From positions 1 to 36,520 of the forward strand of contig JABGQV010000089.1 of the NCBI GenBank assembly GCA_018648655.1: DNA of 36,520 nucleotides, in the 5' to 3' direction. Shown here piece by piece: positions 27,921 through 36,424 of the stretch. The number at the start of each line of letters is the position of its first letter. Position 1 is the stretch's first letter. The stretch comes from Anaerolineae bacterium. GTDB lineage: Bacteria; Chloroflexota; Anaerolineae; Anaerolineales; Villigracilaceae. The notes beneath the pieces were generated by a model. It made no database searches. It was not told the DNA's origin and saw nothing but the letters and a program-made list of their open reading frames with translations. Made by a program: the position numbers and the translations under genes.

Positions 27921-28843
27921 GCAGCCAATTTGTAAAATTACGCTATTCTGCCGAAAAAGATGCGCGTCTCGATCATTTTCTTGTTCAAGAAATGTCCGAG
28001 TTCACTCGATCCCGCTTACAGGGAATAATTGCTAAAAAATTAGTCACCGTAGATGGTGAAATTATCACTAAAAACGGGACAAAAATATCTGCAGGTGCAT
28101 TGGTTATTATAGAAATTCCTGCACCAAAAGGGACAGATTTAGTACCCGAAAATATTCCCTTAGACATCATTTTTGAAAACGATGATGTGCTCGTCGTCAG
28201 TAAAGAGGCGGGGATGGTCGTGCACCCCTCCGCAGGGCATGATTCTGGCACGCTTGTACATGCTGCACTTGCTCATGCTCCTGAAATGGAAGGTATTGGT
28301 GGAGAAATTCGCCCGGGTGTAGTACATAGGTTAGATAAAGATACCTCAGGCGTGATTATCATGGCAAAAAATGATCTTGCAATGAAAGTTTTGCAGGAAC
28401 AATTCATGGCACGCACAGTGAAAAAGAAATATATCGCTTTGGTAGATGGCATGCCGCCCACGCCCACAGGACGCATTGAAGCCCCCATTGGGCGCGATTC
28501 TGCTCAGCGTAAGAAAATGGCAGTTGTATCTAAGGGCAAAGGGAAAAATGCCATCAGTGAATATAAAACCCTAGAAAGCTTTGAGGAACACACCCTTTTA
28601 GAAGTTGCTATCATGACAGGGCGTACACATCAAATTCGCTTACATTGCAAATTTATTGGCACACCTGTTGTTGGCGACCCTGATTATGGATATAGAAGAC
28701 AAAAGATTGAAAGCCCTCGTCAATTTCTCCACGCAGCACGTCTAGTAATCAAATTACCGAATGAAGAAGAAGCACGTAGTTTTGATGCGAAATTGCCAGA
28801 AGAGTTAGAAAATATATTAACTGAATTGCGTTCAAATCATTAG
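27917..28843 (+). CDS. rluD: RluA/RluD-family 23S rRNA pseudouridine synthase
   Basis: S4-like N-terminus; GVVHRLDKDTSGVIIMAKND; TGRTHQIRLHCKFIGTPVVGDPDYG; 4-nt overlap with lspA. Confidence 0.9.
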   Translation: MSSQFVKLRYSAEKDARLDHFLVQEMSEFTRSRLQGIIAKKLVTVDGEIITKNGTKISAGALVIIEIPAPKGTDLVPENIPLDIIFENDDVLVVSKEAGMVVHPSAGHDSGTLVHAALAHAPEMEGIGGEIRPGVVHRLDKDTSGVIIMAKNDLAMKVLQEQFMARTVKKKYIALVDGMPPTPTGRIEAPIGRDSAQRKKMAVVSKGKGKNAISEYKTLESFEEHTLLEVAIMTGRTHQIRLHCKFIGTPVVGDPDYGYRRQKIESPRQFLHAARLVIKLPNEEEARSFDAKLPEELENILTELRSNH

Positions 28844-28863
28844 CTTTGCGCTTTCTTAATCCC

Positions 28864-29766
28864 ATGACAGAAATCCAAGAAAATCTTAGTAAAATGCAAG
28901 TCTGGATGCTTGCTATTCGTCCTAAGACCCTCCCAGCAGCGGGCGCGGGTGTGATTGTAGGCACAGCGCTCGCATTTTACGATGGCTATTTTCAGCTATT
29001 GCCCGCTCTCGCCGCATTAATTGGTGCGCTTCTACTTCAAATTGGCAGCAATTTAGCAAATGATGTTTTCGATTATTTGCGTGGCGCAGAGAGCAAAGAG
29101 CGCTTAGGCCCCATCCGTGTTACACAAGCGGGGTTACTTAGCCCAAAAGAAGTTCAAAAAGGGATGTGGATTACCTTCTTTCTCGCTGCATTAATTGGCA
29201 TTTATCTCATCACTATTGCTGGATGGGCAATTTTGCTCATCGGGCTAACGGCAATTCTTGCTGCAATTGCGTATACAGGCCCCATCAGCGATAAGGGAGG
29301 CTTAGCTGATATTTTTGTCTTTCTCTATTTTGGAGTTGCGGCAGTGGTGGGGACCTATTATGTTCAAGCACTAAAAACATCTCCCGCCGCGTGGTGGATG
29401 TCAGTACCAATTGGTTTGTTGATTGTGAATATACTTGTTGTAAATAATCTACGTGATATTGAAGCCGATAAAGCAGTTGGTAAAATTACGACAGCGGTAC
29501 GGATGGGTGTTTCAGCCACACGAAAAGAATATCTGCTTTTATTGACAGCTTCTTATCTTATTCTTCCTGTCCTAATTGCAATAAAACTTATTCCTCTTTG
29601 GGCATTATTGGTTTGGCTTTCAATCCCCTTTGCTAAAAAAGTAACTGAAACTATTTTTGACCAACTTGGTCACCCTCTCAATCAGGCATTAGCCGGGACG
29701 GGGAAGATTGCTTTAATATATAGTCTTTTGTTTTTCGCTGGGCTTTTCCTGGCTAGTTATCTTTAA
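28864..29766 (+). CDS. menA: 1,4-dihydroxy-2-naphthoate polyprenyltransferase
   Basis: UbiA-type motifs: LQIGSNLANDVFDYLRGAE, NNLRDIEADKAVGK. Confidence 0.9.
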   Translation: MTEIQENLSKMQVWMLAIRPKTLPAAGAGVIVGTALAFYDGYFQLLPALAALIGALLLQIGSNLANDVFDYLRGAESKERLGPIRVTQAGLLSPKEVQKGMWITFFLAALIGIYLITIAGWAILLIGLTAILAAIAYTGPISDKGGLADIFVFLYFGVAAVVGTYYVQALKTSPAAWWMSVPIGLLIVNILVVNNLRDIEADKAVGKITTAVRMGVSATRKEYLLLLTASYLILPVLIAIKLIPLWALLVWLSIPFAKKVTETIFDQLGHPLNQALAGTGKIALIYSLLFFAGLFLASYL

Positions 29767-30039
29767 TTAAGGCTCTTTTCTTATGAGCAAATTATCTGTA
29801 GAGACTATCAAAAAGATGAAGTTTGGGAAGTGACTGTGCGACCAGCGTGTACTTGGATCAAATCACGCAATATAGATCCCTATCGACCATGGTATATGTT
29901 CATAATGAGCACAGAAAATAGAATTATTCAGCATGATATGGAGCAAGGCAAACCATCGGCCGAATCTCTTTATAACTTTGCCTATATTGATAGAGTAAAT
30001 AAAAATGCCCTCAGTTTCTGTTATTTTACCTTGTTATAA
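29767..30039 (+). pseudogene. Probable gene fragment between menA and the GT2 gene
   Basis: Open in the menA frame after its stop: LRLFSYEQIICRDYQKDEVWEVTVRPACTWIKSRNIDPYRPWYMFIMSTENRIIQHDMEQGKPSAESLYNFAYID. No ATG/GTG/TTG before GTG at 29830. Confidence 0.45.
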
Positions 30040-31024
30040 TGCCGCTCGTACCCTCGAGGAAACCTTAGAGAGTCTTGCCAGACAAAGCTTATCAGATTTT
30101 GAAGTCATAGCAGTAGATGATGGCTCAAAAGATAATACAGGATTGATGCTGGAGCGTTGGAGTAAACGTGATCCGCGTTTTAGGTATATTAAGCAAGCTC
30201 ATAGCGGGGTTATATACGCATCAAACGTGGGGATGCTTGAGTGCCGGGCCCCCTACATTGCCAGAACTGACGCAGATGATATCTCACACCCTCAGAGGTT
30301 AGAGAAGCAAGTAGCCTTTCTAGAAGAGAATCCCGATATAGCTGTAGTAAGTTCTCTTGTTAAAGCTTTTCCTGAGAAAGACGTGGGGGGAGGCTTTCAA
30401 GTTTATATAGAATGGCTGAACTCCCTAGTTGGCGACGAGGATATAAAGCGCGAAATATTTGTTGAGAGCCCTTTGCCAAATCCTAGCGTGATGTTTAGGC
30501 GAGAATGGCTCTTGAAGATGGGGGGCTATAAAGAAAACGATGGTTTCCCTGAAGATTACGATCTTTACCTAAGAATGCATCTTGCTGGGGCAAATTTTGC
30601 TAAAATCCCCGAAGTGTTATTTGAGTGGCGTGAACATCCTGATCGTATTACGCATACAGATAGCCGATATTCTTTGAAGAATTTTCTGCATGCTAAGGCG
30701 CATTACCTTGCAAAAGGCCCCCTTAAAGACCGAGATGCAGTGATTATTTGGGGTGCCGGCATGATGGGCAGAAGATTAAGTAAATGGCTTATGCGTGAGG
30801 GTGTGCCAATAGTTGCTTTTGTGGATATAGACCCAAAGAAGATTGGGAATACGCGACGTGGAAAACCGATTATTGCTGTTGATGCGCTAAAAGAACTTTG
30901 GGGCAGCTATCAAACCCCTGCGTTGCTGGCAAGTGTGGGGGCACGCGGGGCGCGCTTGCTCATCCGAGAAAGGTTAAATGATTTGGGTTATATTGAAGGG
31001 CAAGATTGGTGGGCGGCGGCATAA
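30005..31024 (+). CDS. GT2-family glycosyltransferase with C-terminal Rossmann-like domain
   Basis: VSVILPCYNAARTLEETLESLARQSLSDFEVIAVDDGS; DADD; C-terminal VIIWGAGMMGRRLSKWL...VAFVDIDPKKIG. Confidence 0.9.
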   Translation: MPSVSVILPCYNAARTLEETLESLARQSLSDFEVIAVDDGSKDNTGLMLERWSKRDPRFRYIKQAHSGVIYASNVGMLECRAPYIARTDADDISHPQRLEKQVAFLEENPDIAVVSSLVKAFPEKDVGGGFQVYIEWLNSLVGDEDIKREIFVESPLPNPSVMFRREWLLKMGGYKENDGFPEDYDLYLRMHLAGANFAKIPEVLFEWREHPDRITHTDSRYSLKNFLHAKAHYLAKGPLKDRDAVIIWGAGMMGRRLSKWLMREGVPIVAFVDIDPKKIGNTRRGKPIIAVDALKELWGSYQTPALLASVGARGARLLIRERLNDLGYIEGQDWWAAA

Positions 31025-31041
31025 AAGTTATCTTAAAACAA

Positions 31042-31074
31042 AAGCCTGGCAGATTTTCAAAATCCGCCAGGCTT
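31042..31074. terminator. Intrinsic terminator between convergent genes
   Basis: AAGCCTGGC-a-GATTTT-c-AAAATC-c-GCCAGGCTT. Confidence 0.85.
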
Positions 31075-31098
31075 GTATTTTAAGAGATAGGAGATGGC

Positions 31099-31488
31099 TT
31101 ATTCGTAACCAGGACCTTCTTCAAAATAATCGTAGTTGGGTTGAATATCTTCGGTGAGATCAACTTCCTCGCCAGCTTCGAGTTCTTTGGTGCATTCGAG
31201 AACAACAGCTTCACCGTGGTGGTCAGTGTTTTCGTAATGACCAGTAAGGCCAACGCGCGCGATAAATTCTCCGCCTTCAGCAACATAGGGTTCAGGCACT
31301 TCGTCTTCAGGGAAGATTGCTTCGTAGGGGCATTCAGGGACACAAGCGCCACAATCAATGCAGGTATCAGGATCAATATAGAACCATGGATACTCTTCTT
31401 TAGGGGTACCGGGGACAATACATTCGACAGGGCAAACTTCAACACATCCGCTGTCGCGTAAACATAAGCTGGTAATAATATGAGTCAT
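31099..31488 (-). CDS. 4Fe-4S-type ferredoxin with acidic C-terminal extension
   Basis: CVEVCPVECI and CIDCGACVPECPYEAI. Confidence 0.9.
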   Translation of the reverse strand: MTHIITSLCLRDSGCVEVCPVECIVPGTPKEEYPWFYIDPDTCIDCGACVPECPYEAIFPEDEVPEPYVAEGGEFIARVGLTGHYENTDHHGEAVVLECTKELEAGEEVDLTEDIQPNYDYFEEGPGYE

Positions 31489-31620
31489 CTTTTCTCCTCT
31501 TCTATTATAGATATGATAAAGTGAATATAGTGTATTTTACCGCATTTTTTGAGCGGACGCATGGACTTTTCGATAGTTCTTTTTAGATGTTTTGGCACGA
31601 AAATAATTTTTATGATTTTC

Positions 31621-31649
31621 TTGACAATATTTACCTTTATTAGTATTAT
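31621..31649 (+). promoter_or_regulatory. Sigma70-type promoter for sodN
   Basis: TTGACA, 17-nt spacer, TATTAT. Confidence 0.75.
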
Positions 31650-31712
31650 TATTTTCGCAGATAGCAGGTCTGCTTTCTGATGACTTATACTAAAATTACC
31701 CTAGGAGTAAAT

Positions 31713-32204
31713 ATGTTTTACCGTCTTTTTGAAGCTCTTGATAAAAAATCTCCCTTCGCTCGTGCAGAGGCTCATTGTGATGTTCCGTGTGGGATTTATG
31801 ATCCCAGCACCGCACAAATCTCAGCCCTAACCGTTGTGCGTATGATGGACTTGATGGCTGCTGAATCTGAAGCCCACCACGAGCATAGTGCTGAACACGT
31901 GAATAGTATGGCTCGCTATATTGAAGTAAAAGAAGAACACGCTGAAAAAGCAAAGCAAGAAGTCCGTATTATTTGGGGTGATTATTTCAAAAAAGATAAA
32001 CACCCAAATGTAGATGACTTGGTTCACAAGATTATGCAACTTGGTTCATCATCTCGCCAAACTGCTAATCGTGAAAACGGTGTGGCTTTTGTTGAAGCTA
32101 TCAACGAATTCTCTGCCATCTTCTGGGAAACCAAAGGTGTTGCAATCAAAAAGGCAAAAGCGCCTTATGCACCTGCACTTGAGATGGTTTATCCCGACCT
32201 CTAA
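31713..32204 (+). CDS. sodN: Nickel-containing superoxide dismutase
   Basis: Ni-hook sequence HCDVPCGIYDP after a short leader; helical body typical of SodN; ATG at 31713 with upstream TAGGAG. Confidence 0.95.
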   Translation: MFYRLFEALDKKSPFARAEAHCDVPCGIYDPSTAQISALTVVRMMDLMAAESEAHHEHSAEHVNSMARYIEVKEEHAEKAKQEVRIIWGDYFKKDKHPNVDDLVHKIMQLGSSSRQTANRENGVAFVEAINEFSAIFWETKGVAIKKAKAPYAPALEMVYPDL

Positions 32205-32214
32205 AAAACAGTAT

Positions 32215-32249
32215 AAAAAGGCTGGCTTTATTTAAAGCCAGCCTTTTTT
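32215..32249 (+). terminator. Intrinsic terminator between sodN and sodX
   Basis: AAAAAGGCTGGCTTTA-tt-TAAAGCCAGCCTTTTTT. Confidence 0.9.
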
Positions 32250-32256
32250 GAATCTT

Positions 32257-32541
32257 ATGTTTCAGATTTTACGCGTTCGTGGTGAAAGCATGTCCCCTGA
32301 GTATAAAGAAGGGGATTTTGTGTTAATAGTGAAGTCTTTTCGTAGAAATATCAAAGTGGGTGACGTGATTGTTTTTAAGAATAAACTTTATGGCATATTA
32401 ATTAAGCGAGTTCAGAAAATTACGGATGATGGAGTTTATGTTCAGGGTACAGGGGAGAGCAGTCTTGACAGTCGTAGGTTGGGCCCGATAAATTTTCAAG
32501 CAGTACGAGGAAAAGTGATTTGGCATCTTCGTCGAGATTAA
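32257..32541 (+). CDS. sodX: S24/S26-type signal peptidase, putative Ni-SOD maturation protease
   Basis: VRGESMSPEYKEGDFVLI catalytic Ser motif; IKRVQKI Lys motif; directly downstream of sodN. Confidence 0.88.
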   Translation: MFQILRVRGESMSPEYKEGDFVLIVKSFRRNIKVGDVIVFKNKLYGILIKRVQKITDDGVYVQGTGESSLDSRRLGPINFQAVRGKVIWHLRRD

Positions 32542-32610
32542 GAAGGGGCAAAAGCCTCTGCCTAAAAATTATGCCACTCAGGTTACGGGAGAGGAAAACT
32601 CATCCGACAG
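32542..32610 (+). promoter_or_regulatory. Glycine-riboswitch-like core motifs (tentative)
   Basis: Ordered GAAGGGGCAA (32542-32551), ACTCAGGT (32576-32583) and GACAG (32606-32610), followed by a terminator; the expected 5' GGAGAG/P1 half is not clear. Confidence 0.3.
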
Positions 32611-32631
32611 AAGAAAATATAAAATTTTGTG

Positions 32632-32659
32632 CTCCCATAAAGCTTTTCTGGGAGTTTTT
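32632..32659 (+). terminator. Intrinsic terminator downstream of sodX
   Basis: CTCCCAtAAAGCTTTTcTGGGAG followed by TTTTT. Confidence 0.85.
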
Positions 32660-32674
32660 CTTTGTGAATTAAGG

Positions 32675-32708
32675 TATAATACCGACGAAGTTGTCTGACA
32701 ACTTCGTC
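32675..32708 (+). promoter_or_regulatory. -10 element plus dyad operator/5' hairpin before the aminotransferase gene
   Basis: TATAAT at 32675-32680; GACGAAGTTGTC-t-GACAACTTCGTC at 32684-32708. Confidence 0.65.
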
Positions 32709-32743
32709 TTAGACAAATTTAATCCTATTTTGGAGGCACTTTG

Positions 32744-33814
32744 ATGTACAAAAAACTTTTTATCCCTGGCCCTACCCACGTTGTGGACGAGGTTCTCGAA
32801 GCGATGGCAATCCCTATGATAGGGCATCGCGATTCTCTTTACTCTGATATGCATGGGGAAGTGGTAGAGAAGCTCAAAAAAATGCTTTATACGGATAATC
32901 GTATTTACCTTTCTACATCTTCTTCAACGGGGATGATGGAAGGCGCAATTCGGAACTGCGTACAAACTAAAGCGCTCATGACAGATTGTGGCGCATTTTC
33001 AAAGCGCTGGGCGCAAATCGCAACTGCTAATGGCAAAGAAACCGAAGTCATTAAAGTAGAAATGGGTGAAGCAATTACACCAGAAATGGTAGATGAAAAA
33101 CTTGCGCAGGGAGGATTTGATTCTGTCTTCATTACACATAATGAGACATCGACTGGTGTCACTAATCCTCTCAAAGAAATCGCTGCCTTGGTCAAAGAGA
33201 AATATCCTGATGTTTTAGTTCTCGTGGATGCCGTCAGCATTATGTCTGGTGCGGAAATCCGTGTAGATGACTGGGATTTAGATGTTGTTCTTGCTGGCAC
33301 TCAAAAAGCCTTCGCGCTTCCCCCAGGACTTTGCGTTATTGCTGTGAGTGATGCTGCTTTTGAGCGTTCAAAAACTACCGAAAATAAAGGCTATTATTTC
33401 GACTTTGTTGCTCTTGAAGGAAAAGCCGTCAAAAGCCAAACTCCTGCAACGCCAGCTCTGAGCCTGATTAACGCACTTAATGTTCAAATGGATCGAATAA
33501 TTAAAGAAGGCGTCGAAAATCGTTTTACTCGTCATGCTGAAATGGCAAAATACGTTCAAGATTGGGCAAAAGAGTATTTTGCTCTTTATGTTAACGATGA
33601 GAAATATCTTTCCCCGACTATTACAAATATCAAAAACACACGCGGTATCAGTGTCGCTGATTTGAATAAAGAACTTGCCAAACGCGGTGCAATGCTTTCT
33701 AATGGTTACGGCGCACTCAAAGAAAAATCTTTCCGCATTGCTCATATGGGCGATTTACAGATGGAAGATTTGAAATGGCTCACAGGGCAAATTGAAGATA
33801 TTTTAGAGCTATAA
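32744..33814 (+). CDS. Class V aminotransferase (alanine-glyoxylate/serine-pyruvate type)
   Basis: LFIPGPTHVVDEVLEAMA, VLVDAVSIMSGAEIRVDDWDLDVVLAGTQKAFALPPGL with PLP lysine context. Confidence 0.9.
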   Translation: MYKKLFIPGPTHVVDEVLEAMAIPMIGHRDSLYSDMHGEVVEKLKKMLYTDNRIYLSTSSSTGMMEGAIRNCVQTKALMTDCGAFSKRWAQIATANGKETEVIKVEMGEAITPEMVDEKLAQGGFDSVFITHNETSTGVTNPLKEIAALVKEKYPDVLVLVDAVSIMSGAEIRVDDWDLDVVLAGTQKAFALPPGLCVIAVSDAAFERSKTTENKGYYFDFVALEGKAVKSQTPATPALSLINALNVQMDRIIKEGVENRFTRHAEMAKYVQDWAKEYFALYVNDEKYLSPTITNIKNTRGISVADLNKELAKRGAMLSNGYGALKEKSFRIAHMGDLQMEDLKWLTGQIEDILEL

Positions 33815-33857
33815 AAAGCACTACCATAGAGCGCACGAAGAAAAGGATAAATAAAAA

Positions 33858-34760
33858 ATGAAAGTACTGATTTGCGATGCAACCGCACAAGCCGCGCTAG
33901 ACATGATTTCAGAAGCTGGCATAGAGGTTGTAAATAAACCTGATATTACTCCCGAAGAATTATTGGAAGAAATCGTTGAATACGATGCAATGGTTGTGCG
34001 GAGCAGAACCAAAGTCCGCAAACCCGTTATTGATAAAGCCATAAAACTCAAAGCCATTGTTCGTGGCGGCGTAGGGCTTGACAATATAGATGTGAAATAT
34101 GCTGGCTCAAAGGGGATTCAAGTGCTCAATACTCCCTCAGCTTCTACTGCTGCAGTTGCTGAATTAGCAATAGGCTATATTTTTGCTTTGGCACGTAATA
34201 TCCATCAGATGACCATCTCCATGGAAGAGGGTGAATGGGCAAAAAAATCCTTCTCTGGCACAGAAATATCTGGAAAAACATTGGGTTTGATTGGCGCAGG
34301 ACGCATAGCGCGCTCTGTTGGCCAAAAGGCGAATGCCTTAGGAATGCGTGTCATTGCTTATGACCCCTATGTGGATGAAGCACCAGGTATTGGCATGGTT
34401 GAAGCCCTCGATGCTCTTTTCTCTAGCGCAGACTATATTAGTATGCATGTTCCCTACACCAAAGAAACCCACAATATCCTTAACGCAGAAGCCTTCGAAA
34501 AAATGAAAGCTGGCGTTTATGTCGTCAACTGCGGACGTGGGAGCACAATTGACGAAGATGCTCTCTTTGATGCACTCAAAAGTGGTAAAGTTGCTGGCGC
34601 AGCGCTCGATGTCTATACCGAAGAACCGAGCATGGGGCACAAGCTTTATACCTTAGAGCAAGTCATCGGCTCTCCCCATATCGGTGCGGGCACAGCAGAA
34701 GCCAAAGCTCGCGTTGGCACTGAAGTTGCCAAAAACGTAATTAACGCGCTTAAAGCATAA
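33858..34760 (+). CDS. serA: D-3-phosphoglycerate dehydrogenase (short form)
   Basis: D-2-hydroxyacid dehydrogenase motifs: GGVGLDNID, GLIGAGRIARSVGQKANALGMRVIAYDPY, NCGRGSTIDEDAL, SPHIGAGTAEA. Confidence 0.88.
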   Translation: MKVLICDATAQAALDMISEAGIEVVNKPDITPEELLEEIVEYDAMVVRSRTKVRKPVIDKAIKLKAIVRGGVGLDNIDVKYAGSKGIQVLNTPSASTAAVAELAIGYIFALARNIHQMTISMEEGEWAKKSFSGTEISGKTLGLIGAGRIARSVGQKANALGMRVIAYDPYVDEAPGIGMVEALDALFSSADYISMHVPYTKETHNILNAEAFEKMKAGVYVVNCGRGSTIDEDALFDALKSGKVAGAALDVYTEEPSMGHKLYTLEQVIGSPHIGAGTAEAKARVGTEVAKNVINALKA

Positions 34761-34836
34761 TACTTTTTAAATACAGGGAGCGCAAAGCCTTAAAGGTTTT
34801 TCGTTCCCTGTGCTTATTTCTTTCAGGAGTAAAAAA

Positions 34837-36159
34837 ATGGCAAAAATAAAACCCTTCAAAGGCATTCGCTATAACCCCGAACAAGCTGGAGATATCGCCA
34901 CCCTCATCAGCCAACCCTACGACCGTGTGCGGCATGGCTTGCAAGATAAATACTACGATATGAATGACTATAATGTCGTTCGCATGATTAAGGGGAAAGA
35001 ATTTGAAAGTGATCACGCTGGTAGCAATGTCTATACTCGCGCCCAAGCCTTTTTAAGTGAATGGCTTGCCAAAGGCGTTTTGAAATATGAAGAGAAACCC
35101 GCTCTTTACGTCTACCACCAAGATTTTGAGCTTAATGGTGAGCAAATTACCCGCAAAGCTATGGTTACGGCTCTTGAGCTTGCTAAATTTGAAGAGGGCA
35201 TTGTCCTTCCTCATGAGCGCACTCACGATGGCCCTAAAATGGATCGTCTCAATCTTACCCGCGCTACCGAAGCTTATTATGGCAATCTTTTTATTCTTTA
35301 TCCAGATGCAGAGAATAAAGTTGATTCTCTGCTTGAAAAAGCTACCCAGCGTGACCCTGATATAGATGTGACTGAACTTTTTGAGAAAGATGTTCGTCAA
35401 AAACTGTGGGTTGTCACCGACGAAGCTCTCATCAAAGCTGTACAAGCAGAAATGGCACCTAAAAAAGGCCTCATCATTGCAGACGGTCACCATCGCTATG
35501 AAACGGCCATTGCCTATCGCGAAGAAATGCGCGCGAAATTCCCCGATGCTCCAGCTAATGCCGCCTTTAATTACCTCTTGGTCTCGCTTGTCAGCACGAG
35601 TAATCCTGGACTTGTTATTTTGCCCACCCATCGCTTGATTTTTGACTACAAAAAGATGGATGCTGAAGCGATTCTTGCCAAGGCAGGCGAATATTTCAAG
35701 ATAGAAAAGCTGAATGGACGCGTGGAATTAGAATCTAGAATGAAATCCAGACTGGGACAAAAAGGGTGCTTTGGATTGATTGCGAATTCTGGAGTTTACG
35801 CCCTTGAATTGGAAGTTGATGCCATTATGGATACATTATCCCCCGACCGAGCCGATATTTGGCGCGCCCTCGATGCGAGTATCCTCCACAAACTCTTATT
35901 GGAGCATGTTCTGGGTATTAGTGCAGAAAAAATCGATGCAAAAGAGGGTATAGAATACCTTCGGGAACCAGACCGTGGCTACGAGCGTGTTGCTGAAGAT
36001 AAAAAGGCCTTCCTTTTCATTGTCAACGCTACCCGCATGGATCAAATCTCTGATTGCACCGCCATAGATGAGGTAATGCCCCAAAAATCGACTGATTTCT
36101 ATCCAAAAATTGTCACAGGTTTGGCGGTTTTGGATGTGGGTTCAGAGGAACGATTATAA
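34837..36159 (+). CDS. DUF1015-family protein
   Basis: IKPFKGIRYNPEQAGDIATLISQPYDRV and LIIADGHHRYETAIAYREEM are typical of DUF1015. Confidence 0.85.
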   Translation: MAKIKPFKGIRYNPEQAGDIATLISQPYDRVRHGLQDKYYDMNDYNVVRMIKGKEFESDHAGSNVYTRAQAFLSEWLAKGVLKYEEKPALYVYHQDFELNGEQITRKAMVTALELAKFEEGIVLPHERTHDGPKMDRLNLTRATEAYYGNLFILYPDAENKVDSLLEKATQRDPDIDVTELFEKDVRQKLWVVTDEALIKAVQAEMAPKKGLIIADGHHRYETAIAYREEMRAKFPDAPANAAFNYLLVSLVSTSNPGLVILPTHRLIFDYKKMDAEAILAKAGEYFKIEKLNGRVELESRMKSRLGQKGCFGLIANSGVYALELEVDAIMDTLSPDRADIWRALDASILHKLLLEHVLGISAEKIDAKEGIEYLREPDRGYERVAEDKKAFLFIVNATRMDQISDCTAIDEVMPQKSTDFYPKIVTGLAVLDVGSEERL

Positions 36160-36183
36160 AAATAACAACTATCAATTTGTTCA

Positions 36184-36218
36184 AAATCTCCGAAGTCTTT
36201 AAGGCTTCGGAGATTTTT
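36184..36218 (+). terminator. Intrinsic terminator
   Basis: AAATCTCCGAAG-t-CTTTAAG-g-CTTCGGAGATTTTTTT. Confidence 0.88.
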
Positions 36219-36313
36219 TTGAATATGACCTCATCCATGACCTCCAGCACTGTCAAATATGACCTGATCTCGTTATATTCACAGCGTTCTCAATCCTAAT
36301 ACATCGAGGTCGC

Positions 36314-36424
36314 ATGGAAAACACAATTCAAGATTCCCCACTCCCAGAAAATTGGGCATTTCGTTTCTTTACCATCTGGAGCGGGCAAGCTGTCTCGCTC
36401 TTTGGTAGTGTAAGCATCCCCTAA
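36314..36424 (+). pseudogene. 5' fragment of an MFS-type transporter gene, interrupted
   Basis: MENTIQDSPLPENWAFRFFTIWSGQAVSLFGSV resembles an MFS first helix; reading is lost at the putative IS end and stops at 36422-36424. Confidence 0.7.

Noticed and set aside
31656-31672. AGCAGGTCTGCT palindrome near the sodN start site as a Nur/Fur-type operator
   Set aside because: Short 5-bp arms and no match to a known operator consensus; too weak to call.
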